From: Candidatus Rokuibacteriota bacterium
GTDB lineage: Bacteria > Methylomirabilota > Methylomirabilia > Rokubacteriales > CSP1-6
Assembly: GCA_003220265.1 (NCBI GenBank)
Contig: QHRW01000001.1
Coordinates: forward strand, 1 to 38,107
DNA length: 38,107 bases
Reading direction: 5' to 3'
In this document: positions 32,543 through 38,107 of the stretch, piece by piece
Layout of the letters: each line of letters begins with the position of its first letter
How positions within the stretch are numbered: position 1 is the stretch's first letter
Translations under genes and position numbers: made by a program
The notes under the pieces: model-generated
The model's input: the letters and a program-made list of their open reading frames with translations, nothing else
What the model was told of the DNA's origin: nothing
Databases searched by the model: none

Positions 32543-34117
32543 ATGCGTACACGGTGGAAGGTCGCACTGGGTGTCGTCGCGGTCATCGTGGTGCTGGCCG
32601 TCGTGGTCGCGTTCTTCCTGGACGAGCCGATCCGCCGGTACACCGAAAAGCAGATGAACGCGGGGATGAAGGGGTACACCGCGCAGATCGGCAAGCTCAA
32701 CTTCCATCCGTTCGGCTTCTCGATCGACTTCTACGACGTGATCTTCCGGCAGGACGCGCATCCCGATCCGCCCGTCATGAAGTTCACCCACCTGTCGGCG
32801 AGCGTGCAGTGGACGGCGCTCATCCACGGCCGTCTGGTCGCCGACTTCCTGCTGGACCAGCCGGTGATCTACATGGATCGCACGCACTTCGTGAAGGAGC
32901 TCGAGGATCCAACCCCGGTCAAGGAGCACGGCTGGCAGTCCGCGGTGCAGGCCATGTATCCGCTCAAGATCAACGAGTTCCGGATCCGTAACGGCTCGGC
33001 GACTTACGTGGACGCCGGGCAGGCGCGCCCGCTCACCCTGAAGGCCATCAACGCCTCGGTGCGCAACATCCGCAACGTCAAGTCGGAGCCCAACGAGTAC
33101 CCATCGCCGCTGGAGCTCGACGCGGTGGTCTTCGACGACGGCCGCCTGGCCGTCGAGGGTCACGCCGACTTCCTGCGCGAGCCGTTTGCCGGCGTCAAGG
33201 GGCGCCTCGACCTGCAGAAGGTGGCGCTCGATTACTTCAAGCCGATCGCCGCCCGCTACGGCTTCGCGCTGGAGCGCGGGACCTTCGGCGGGCGCGGCAA
33301 CATCGAGTACTCGCCGACCATCGCCATCGTGGACCTCGAGGAGGTTCGCGTGGACGGGCTTCACGGCGACTACGCATACCGCAAGAAGACGGCGCAGCCG
33401 GTGAAGCAGGCGGCGCAAACGACCAAGGAGGCGGCCAAGGAGGCCAGCAACAAGCCCGGCGTCCTCCTGAAAGCGCGCCGCATCAGCATGACGGGCGCCA
33501 CGCTGGGGTTCGTGAACCAGGAGGCCAACCCGCACTATCGGGTCTTCATGGCGGACACCGATCTCGTCGTGGAGAACTTCACCAACCAGCGTACCGAGGG
33601 CACGGCGACCGCGCGGCTCACCGGGCTCTTCCAGGGCAGCGGCCAGACGCTGGTGAGCGCCACGTTCCGGCCCGAGATCAACGGGCCCGACTTCGATCTC
33701 AACGCGCGCATCGAGAACACGGACATGAAGAAGATGAACGACCTGCTGCGCGCGCAAGCCAAGTTCGACGTGGCCAGCGGGGTCTTCTCGGTCTACTCGG
33801 AGGTCAAGGTCAAGAACGGCCGCATCGACGGCTACGTGAAGCCGCTCTTCAAGGACCTCGACGTCTACGACAAGGACCAGGACCAGGACAAGAAGCTCGG
33901 CCAGAAGATCAAGGAAAAGGCGATCGACATCGCCGGCAAGGTGCTGAAGAATCGCTCGACGAAGGACGTGGCGACGGTGGCCCCGATCGCCGGACCGCTG
34001 GAGAATCCCAAGGCCAGCACGTGGGAGACGCTCGTCGGCGTGCTCCGCAACGCCTTCATCAAGGCGATCCTCCCGGGCTTCGAGCGCGAGCGGGCGCGCC
34101 TGACCAAGAAGGGCTGA
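32543..34117 (+). CDS. DUF748 domain protein, smaller AsmA-like paralogue
   Basis: 524 residues. An N-terminal anchor (RWKVALGVVAVIVVLAVVVAFF) is followed by the DUF748 start pattern DEPIRRYTEKQMNAGMKGYTAQIGKLNFHPFGFSIDFYDV and LHASVQWTAL-like LSASVQWTALIHGRLVADFLLDQP. A Lys/Ala-rich helix (KQAAQTTKEAAKEASNK, ~295-312) interrupts the beta-rich region. The C-terminus keeps SVYSEVKVKNGRIDGYVKPLFKDLDVYD, the most conserved DUF748 block, and ends in a basic tail. Likely periplasm-facing and involved in envelope homeostasis or lipid handling. It shares fold with the 1142-residue protein at 21822 but not its repeated blocks. It starts 47 bases after the MFS gene. Confidence 0.88.
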   Translation: MRTRWKVALGVVAVIVVLAVVVAFFLDEPIRRYTEKQMNAGMKGYTAQIGKLNFHPFGFSIDFYDVIFRQDAHPDPPVMKFTHLSASVQWTALIHGRLVADFLLDQPVIYMDRTHFVKELEDPTPVKEHGWQSAVQAMYPLKINEFRIRNGSATYVDAGQARPLTLKAINASVRNIRNVKSEPNEYPSPLELDAVVFDDGRLAVEGHADFLREPFAGVKGRLDLQKVALDYFKPIAARYGFALERGTFGGRGNIEYSPTIAIVDLEEVRVDGLHGDYAYRKKTAQPVKQAAQTTKEAAKEASNKPGVLLKARRISMTGATLGFVNQEANPHYRVFMADTDLVVENFTNQRTEGTATARLTGLFQGSGQTLVSATFRPEINGPDFDLNARIENTDMKKMNDLLRAQAKFDVASGVFSVYSEVKVKNGRIDGYVKPLFKDLDVYDKDQDQDKKLGQKIKEKAIDIAGKVLKNRSTKDVATVAPIAGPLENPKASTWETLVGVLRNAFIKAILPGFERERARLTKKG

Positions 34118-34121
34118 CGAA

Positions 34122-34556
34122 TCAGACGGCCGCGACGATCCGGCAGGCGCGCGCCAGCAGCCCCAGGAACCACAGCGAGCGCGGCATCCACAACTCGGAG
34201 TTCAACCCCACGGCGGCCATGACGCCGGCCAGCACGAGCGCGGTGGCGCACCAGTCGGGCAGGTGAAGCCAGCGCACGACCGGCAGCAGGAAGCCGCCGA
34301 AGACCGCGAGCACGAAGATCAGCACCAGCACGCCGAGCAGCAGCGCCAGCGGCCCGAGGAACAGCGTGGAGAAGAGCAGGATGAACGCATCCGCGCGTCC
34401 GAAGTTCGGATCGCCGAACGCCTTGGCGACTTCAGGCTGATTGGCGAGCGCCACGACGATGCCACGAATATCGAGCAGGCCCGTGTAGATCGCGCCGTAC
34501 ACGAGGCCGCCGATCAGGATGAGCCAGTGGTGCACTCGAAGGACGGTGTCTCGCAT
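34122..34556 (-). CDS. Small integral membrane protein, four spans
   Basis: 144 residues from ATG 34556; in-frame sequence further upstream looks non-coding. Four hydrophobic spans: HWLILIGGLVYGAIYTGLL, the double stretch ILLFSTLFLGPLALLLGVLVLIFVLAVFGGFLLPVV and CATALVLAGVMAAVGL. A short periplasmic or cytosolic loop (ANQPEVAKAFGDPNFGRAD) lies between spans 1 and 2. I do not recognise a family. It is convergent with the DUF748 gene, four bases from its stop. Confidence 0.7.
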   Translation of the reverse strand: MRDTVLRVHHWLILIGGLVYGAIYTGLLDIRGIVVALANQPEVAKAFGDPNFGRADAFILLFSTLFLGPLALLLGVLVLIFVLAVFGGFLLPVVRWLHLPDWCATALVLAGVMAAVGLNSELWMPRSLWFLGLLARACRIVAAV

Positions 34557-34678
34557 AGCCGGAACCCCCGGATTCAGGAAAATCCCTGACGCCGTTTGAG
34601 GCAAAGGGGGTGCCACGGCCCGGTGCGCTCGAACGAAGCGAAAAATCAGCGCTTGATCGATGTTGACCAGCGGCGCGA

Positions 34679-34696
34679 GTGTCGGCGAGGCGACAC
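34679..34696 (-). terminator. Short hairpin downstream of tenA
   Basis: GTGTCG (34679-34684), loop of six bases, CGACAC (34691-34696), 20 bases after the tenA stop on the minus strand. A modest stem with no U-tract, so a weak candidate. Confidence 0.3.
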
Positions 34697-34716
34697 CCGC
34701 GGTGCCAGAACGGCGC

Positions 34717-35379
34717 TCAGAGCGGCCAGGCCTCGCGGCGCCAGCCCATGTCCCAGAACATCCACTCGTAGCGGCTGGTCGTCAGCACGTGGCGCTGCAT
34801 CGCCGCGCGCTCGCCCGGCTGCAGCCGCGCCGCCACGGTGTCCGTCGCCGCGAGCACCGCGCGCACGACTGCGCCGAATTCCTCGGACGCGTAGGTGGCG
34901 ATCCAGCGCGCGTAGAGCGGATCCGGCGAGCCCGCGCGCTCGAGCGTCTTGCCGACTTCCCAGTAGATCCAGTAGCACGGCAGCAGCGCGGCGAGCGCCT
35001 CGTGATACGGCGCGCCGTAGGCCACCGCGAGCAGGTAGCTCGTGTAGGCGAGGTTCGTGGGCGCCAGCGGCGTGGCGGCGACCTCCGCCGGCGAGAGACC
35101 GAGCTCCTTGAAGAAACCCTCGTGGAGCGCGCGCTCCACGCGCAGCGCGCTCGCCGCGTGGTCGCTGAACATGATGATCCAGTCGTCCTCGGGCGCGCGC
35201 GCCGCGGCCAGCGCCAGCGAGCGCGCGAACTCTCTCAGGTAGAGCGCGTCCTGCACGGCGTAGAAGACGAAGGACGCGCGTGGGAGCGAGCCGTCGGTGA
35301 GGCCGGCCAGGAACGGATGGCGCAGGATCGCCCCGTAGATCGGCGCCATCGAGGCCCACAGCTCGCGCGTGAAGCTCAT
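34717..35379 (-). CDS. tenA: TenA thiaminase II/aminopyrimidine aminohydrolase
   Basis: 220 residues, the full TenA length. The active-site residues known from Bacillus subtilis TenA occur at the same numbers: D44 and Y47 (YAVQDALYL), Y112, nucleophile C135 and Y139 (LLPCYWIYWEVG), Y163 and E205 (SRYEWMFWDMGW). Known role: hydrolysis of 4-amino-5-aminomethyl-2-methylpyrimidine to HMP, salvaging the pyrimidine half of degraded thiamine. No other thiamine gene and no TPP riboswitch-like leader is seen. ATG at 35379 has no ribosome site and lies 8 bases after a TATACT box, so a leaderless mRNA is likely. It is divergent from the crotonase gene. Confidence 0.95.
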   Translation of the reverse strand: MSFTRELWASMAPIYGAILRHPFLAGLTDGSLPRASFVFYAVQDALYLREFARSLALAAARAPEDDWIIMFSDHAASALRVERALHEGFFKELGLSPAEVAATPLAPTNLAYTSYLLAVAYGAPYHEALAALLPCYWIYWEVGKTLERAGSPDPLYARWIATYASEEFGAVVRAVLAATDTVAARLQPGERAAMQRHVLTTSRYEWMFWDMGWRREAWPL

Positions 35380-35387
35380 TGGCGGCG

Positions 35388-35395
35388 AGTATACT
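35388..35395. promoter_or_regulatory. Palindromic AGTATACT, possible shared -10 for tenA and the crotonase gene
   Basis: AGTATACT is a perfect palindrome, so TATACT is present on both strands inside the 34-base divergent gap. On the plus strand it would start RNA about 12 bases before the ATG at 35414, keeping the GGAGG site (35403-35407). On the minus strand RNA would start within about 2 bases of the tenA ATG. Confidence 0.45.
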
Positions 35396-35413
35396 TCGCC
35401 CCGGAGGCCCGCC

Positions 35414-36208
35414 ATGACCCAGGACCTGCTCGAATCCGTCAAGGACGGCGTCGCCACGCTCACACTCAATCGTCCGGATCGCCTCAACGCGATGTCGGGC
35501 CCGATGCTGGACGCCTTGCTGGAGGCGCTGCCGCGCCTGGCCGACGACGCGAGCGTCGGTGTCGTGATCCTCACCGGCGCCGGCCGCGGCTTCTGCGCCG
35601 GCGGCGACGTCAAGGCCATGGCCGAGGGGCGCGAGTTCGGCGGCGACACGCTGGAGGACAAGGCGCAGGGCCTGCGGGCGAAGATGGAAGTCTCGCGCTG
35701 GCTGCACGAGATGCCCAAGCCGGCGATCGCCATGGTGCGCGGCGCCGCCGCCGGCGCCGGGCTCTCGCTGGCCATGGCCTGCGACCTGCGGGTCGCCAGC
35801 GACACCGCCCGCTTCGCCACCGCGTTCGCCCGCGTCGGCTACTCCGGCGACTTCGGCGGCTCCTGGTTCCTCACCCAGCTCGTCGGCACCGCCAAGGCGC
35901 GCGAGCTCTACTATACCGCCGAGATCCTCGACGCCGCCCAGGCGCTGGCGCTCGGGCTCGTGAACCGCGTGGTGCCCGACGCGCGGCTGGAAGAGGAGAC
36001 GCGGACGCTGGCGACCCGGCTCGCCCACGGTCCCCGCGTGGCCCTGCGCTACATGAAGCGCAACATGAACGCCGCCGAGGCCGGCACGCTGAAGGACTCG
36101 CTCGACCTCGAGGCGTGGCACCACACCCGCACGGGCTTCACCGAGGACCACAAGGAAGCCGCCAAGGCCTTCGTCGACAAGCGCGAGCCCGTCTTCCGCG
36201 GGCGCTAG
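35414..36208 (+). CDS. Enoyl-CoA hydratase/isomerase (crotonase) family protein, PaaG-type active site
   Basis: 264 residues with the crotonase fold: LTLNRPDRLNAMS, the CoA/oxyanion segment GFCAGGDVKAMA and the second oxyanion stretch AAAGAGLSLAMACDLRVAS. The two glutamates of classical hydratases are absent: GGCELA corresponds to GAGLSLA and the PEI segment to AFA. An Asp lies in GYSGDFGGSWFL, where PaaG-type isomerases carry their catalytic Asp. An isomerase role (double-bond or epoxide) is therefore more likely than hydration. ATG at 35414 with GGAGG was preferred to an upstream in-frame ATG that overlaps tenA. Confidence 0.9.
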   Translation: MTQDLLESVKDGVATLTLNRPDRLNAMSGPMLDALLEALPRLADDASVGVVILTGAGRGFCAGGDVKAMAEGREFGGDTLEDKAQGLRAKMEVSRWLHEMPKPAIAMVRGAAAGAGLSLAMACDLRVASDTARFATAFARVGYSGDFGGSWFLTQLVGTAKARELYYTAEILDAAQALALGLVNRVVPDARLEEETRTLATRLAHGPRVALRYMKRNMNAAEAGTLKDSLDLEAWHHTRTGFTEDHKEAAKAFVDKREPVFRGR

Positions 36209-36248
36209 CGAGCCTGTGTAACACCTGACCGGCCGTGGGCAACGGTTT

Positions 36249-36257
36249 TGCTATGTC
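36249..36257 (+). promoter_or_regulatory. Extended -10-like element before the hemerythrin gene
   Basis: TGC followed by TATGTC lies 20 bases before the hemerythrin ATG, with the GGGAGGT ribosome site in between. Similar TGC-TAnnnT elements occur at 7372 and 8188. Confidence 0.35.
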
Positions 36258-36277
36258 CAGGCCCGGGAGGTGCACAG

Positions 36278-36736
36278 ATGAAGGCGACTGATCTGCTCAA
36301 GAAGCAGCACAAGGAAGTGAAGGCGCTGTTCAAGAAGATCGAGAATACCGAGGGGGCGCGCGAGCGCCGGCGCCTCATGAACGAGATCTCGATCGCCCTC
36401 GAAGGCCACACGGCCATCGAGGAGGAGATGTTCTACCCGGCCGTGCGGGGTCTCGAGACCCAGAAGGCCGAGGAGATGGTCCTGGAGGCGTTCGAGGAGC
36501 ACCACGTGGTCAAGCTGGTGCTGGCCGAGCTGCCGCAGGTCGATCCCGCGGACGAGCGGTTCGAGGCCAAGATGACCGTGCTCTCCGAGCTCGTCGAGCA
36601 CCACGCCGACGAGGAAGAGAAAGAGATGTTCAAGGTGGCCCAGAAGCTCGGCAAGGAGGAGCTCGAGGCCCTCGGCGAGCAGATGGAGGAGCGCTTCGAG
36701 GCCTTCCGCGGGAAGGCGGGGCGCCAGGCGGCCTAG
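36278..36736 (+). CDS. Hemerythrin HHE-domain protein
   Basis: 152 residues, a four-helix HHE domain. Candidate di-iron ligands: H11 (KKQHKEVK), H44 and E48 (EGHTAIEEEMFYP), H75/H76 (EEHHVVKLV) and H108/H109 with acidic residues (VEHHADEEEKEMF). Such proteins bind O2 or sense and buffer redox changes or iron in the cytoplasm. ATG follows GGGAGGT. Its stop overlaps the convergent anti-sigma gene by 4 bases. Function beyond the di-iron site is not readable. Confidence 0.93.
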   Translation: MKATDLLKKQHKEVKALFKKIENTEGARERRRLMNEISIALEGHTAIEEEMFYPAVRGLETQKAEEMVLEAFEEHHVVKLVLAELPQVDPADERFEAKMTVLSELVEHHADEEEKEMFKVAQKLGKEELEALGEQMEERFEAFRGKAGRQAA

Positions 36737-36963
36737 CCGGCGCGCTCCAGCAGGAACTGCCGGAGCCGGGTCCTCATCTCGTCGGGGATCTCCACGCGGG
36801 CGGCTTGCGCACCCAGCGCCCGCGTTTTCCGATACGTGGCGAGGTAGGCCCGGCACGGCTCACAACTGGCCAGGTGGCGCTCGACGGCGGCCGCCACCTC
36901 GGGCGGCAGCGCGCCGTCCACGTAGTCGACCAGGAGTCCGTTGACGTCGCGACAGGTCATCAT
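36733..36963 (-). CDS. Zinc-finger anti-sigma factor (zf-HC2), cytosolic
   Basis: 76 residues with the ZAS signature H30-x3-C34-x2-C37 (RHLASCEPCRAY) and the usual N-terminal Cys (MTCRDVNGLLVDYVDGALPP). ZAS proteins hold an ECF sigma factor inactive, often releasing it on redox change at the zinc site. There is no membrane span, so it acts as a soluble sensor. ATG 36963 overlaps the sigma stop (ATGA); a second ATG three bases on is possible. Confidence 0.93.
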   Translation of the reverse strand: MMTCRDVNGLLVDYVDGALPPEVAAAVERHLASCEPCRAYLATYRKTRALGAQAARVEIPDEMRTRLRQFLLERAG

Positions 36964-37559
36964 GTCTGTGGCCCGAGCCGTCGGGTGAGCAGCTCGCGCA
37001 GCGCCATGCGGGCTCGATGCAGCCGCGTCTTCACCGCGGAGACGGAGTCGCCGATGCTGGCCGCAACGTCTTCATTGGTCAGCTCCTCGACGTCCTTGAG
37101 GATCAGCACGGCGCGGTAGTGCTCGGGCAAGCGGTCGATCGCCTCCTCGAGGATCCGCCGCGCCTCGCCGGACAGGAGCTCGGCGTCCGGACGCCCGGAC
37201 CAGTCGGCCACCAGGAACGCGCGCGGCCCCGAGCGGTGGCCGTCGGCTTCCCACGCGGGCAGGCACTCCTCCAGTGACGTCTCGACCTCGCGGCGCTTGC
37301 CGCGGCGCTTGTTGAGCGCGACGTTGGTGGTCACGCGATAGATCCAGCTCCCGAGGGCCGCGCGGCCCTCGAAGGCTCCTCCCTTGCGCACCATCTGGAG
37401 AAACACGTCCTGCACGATCTCCTCGGCGTCGGCCGAATTGCGCGTGATGCCGTGGGCCAGGCGGTACACGCGGCTGCCGTACCGGCTCATCAGCGCCTCG
37501 AGCGCGCTGGCGTCTCCTCCTGCTGCGTCTTTCAGCAGCAGGTGCTCATCGCTCATCAT
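36960..37559 (-). CDS. ECF-family RNA polymerase sigma factor
   Basis: 199 residues. Region 2 (about 20-85) contains ITRNSADAEEIVQDVFLQMV and GSWIYRVTTNVALNKRR for -10 recognition; region 4 (about 140-190) has LPEHYRAVLILKDVEELTNE and SVSAVKTRLHRARMALRE for -35 recognition. A ~40-residue linker lies between. Starts are ATG 37559 or 37556, overlapping the stop of the DUF2063 gene, and its stop overlaps the anti-sigma ATG, so the three proteins are coupled. It probably drives this locus and others under the stress sensed by the anti-sigma factor. Confidence 0.95.
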   Translation of the reverse strand: MMSDEHLLLKDAAGGDASALEALMSRYGSRVYRLAHGITRNSADAEEIVQDVFLQMVRKGGAFEGRAALGSWIYRVTTNVALNKRRGKRREVETSLEECLPAWEADGHRSGPRAFLVADWSGRPDAELLSGEARRILEEAIDRLPEHYRAVLILKDVEELTNEDVAASIGDSVSAVKTRLHRARMALRELLTRRLGPQT

Positions 37560-38107
37560 CGCGTGCAGTCTAACAGGACCTCGTCATCCAGCGCCTCGCG
37601 CAGGAGCGCCGCGAGGTCCGCGCCGGGCTCGGCGTCGAGTGCGGCGCGCGCGGCGACTGTCAGCGTGCCGCCGTCCGCCAGCGCGCGGCGGAAGGCGGCT
37701 GCCGCCGGCGCAAGCGCACGGAACGCGACGTCGTCGCCCCGGCGCCAGATCTGCAGATCGACGGCGCCGGCGTCGAGATCGACAACACCGTCGCCGCCGG
37801 GCTGATTCGCGCGCCAGAGCGCGTCCACCGGCCAGGGTGAGGCGAGCAGCGTGACCGACGGGTGCAGCGCCAGCCGCGCGCTCTCCAGCGTGCCGGCCGA
37901 TAGCGCGCGTGCCGTCTCCGTGGTGAGCGGAGTCGCGTCGGCGGCGTGCAGCGCCACGTTCATCGCCCACTCGAGCCGCGCGACGTCCGGCAGGTACGCG
38001 AGTTGGCGACAGGCCGGAAACGCTGCGAGGAAGTCGGGGAACGTGGCGCCGTACTCGAAGAGGCAGGGCCCGGCCGGCGGCTCTGCGCGCACGTAGGCGT
38101 CACACGC
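37556..38107 (-). CDS. DUF2063/HvfC-BufC-like protein, N-terminus beyond the window
   Basis: The frame stays open to the right edge, so at least 183 C-terminal residues are seen. ACDAYVRAEPPAG, LFEYGATFPDFLAAF, YLPDVARLEWAMNVALHAAD and a Leu/Ala-rich C-terminal domain match the DUF2063 (HvfC/BufC) family. These proteins partner with DUF692 (MNIO) enzymes such as BufB/HvfB, which modify cysteines of small exported DUF2282-type peptides. The stop overlaps the sigma factor ATG. The order, DUF2063 then ECF sigma then anti-sigma, resembles bufferin-type operons; the MNIO and peptide genes would lie just right of the window. Confidence 0.85.
   Translation of the reverse strand, partial: ACDAYVRAEPPAGPCLFEYGATFPDFLAAFPACRQLAYLPDVARLEWAMNVALHAADATPLTTETARALSAGTLESARLALHPSVTLLASPWPVDALWRANQPGGDGVVDLDAGAVDLQIWRRGDDVAFRALAPAAAAFRRALADGGTLTVAARAALDAEPGADLAALLREALDDEVLLDCTR

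Noticed and set aside
34380..35380. TPP riboswitch near tenA
   Set aside because: The gap upstream of tenA is 34 bases and holds no room for the THI element; no conserved core is visible.
1..38107. tRNA or rRNA genes
   Set aside because: I found no cloverleaf with a GTTCRA-type T-arm nor any rRNA-like stretch in the intergenic regions.

Overview
The window is very GC-rich bacterial DNA with densely packed genes, many of them overlapping by 1-4 bases. The gene content is several family-5 (peptide/nickel-type) ABC uptake operons, a CoA-enzyme activase pair, a CUAEP-tail radical SAM selenoprotein, two DUF748/AsmA-like envelope proteins and recurrent GC-rich hairpin repeats. Together these suggest an uncultured soil or subsurface lineage, most likely Candidatus Rokubacteria (Methylomirabilota). 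That placement is inference from gene content; no marker gene is present.

Layout. 1-3016: activase with two ATPase domains (truncated by the window edge) and its DUF2229/HgdB-like partner. 3160-4147: a single-domain response regulator, then a secreted low-complexity protein on the minus strand. 4262-7350 (minus): radical SAM, NifU-like scaffold and ATP-grasp ligase. The radical SAM gene reads through an in-frame TGA to give Cys-Sec-Ala-Glu-Pro, and a bacterial SECIS-like hairpin lies directly downstream. A CDGSH Fe-S protein diverges from it. 7698-8015: an RRM protein. 8255-12038: ABC operon 1 (Tat-exported binding protein, DppB, tandem repeat, broken NIPSNAP remnant, frameshifted DppC). 12113-13778: a serine-hydrolase lipoprotein and, convergent with it, a secreted protein made of 14-residue repeats. 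13915-18297: ABC operon 2 with a proline-iminopeptidase-like hydrolase. The same repeat family sits at its DppB/DppC junction, in the opposite orientation. 18269-21710 (minus): ABC operon 3. 21822-26267: a large DUF748 protein and a UroD-superfamily protein. 26274-28783 (minus): a Tat-exported binding protein translationally coupled to an N-carbamoyl-D-amino-acid-hydrolase-like enzyme. 28914-36736: a glycine-zipper protein, a double-SIS protein, a small basic protein, an MFS transporter, a second DUF748 protein, a membrane protein, TenA, a crotonase-family enzyme and hemerythrin. 36733-38107 (minus): a DUF2063 protein (cut by the edge), an ECF sigma factor and a zinc-finger anti-sigma factor, coupled by ATGA overlaps.

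How they work together. The main theme is scavenging of peptides and amino-acid derivatives: four solute-binding proteins, three permease pairs (one apparently broken), and hydrolases inside the transport operons. No ABC ATPase gene is present, so the permeases must use ATPases encoded elsewhere. The second theme is Fe-S and redox chemistry: activase, radical SAM selenoprotein, NifU, CDGSH and hemerythrin. The strongest unusual finds are the hidden Sec codon and SECIS, the covarying two-hairpin repeat at two separate dppB/dppC junctions, the 14-residue-repeat secreted peptide, and a probable bufferin-type sigma-factor locus running off the right edge.
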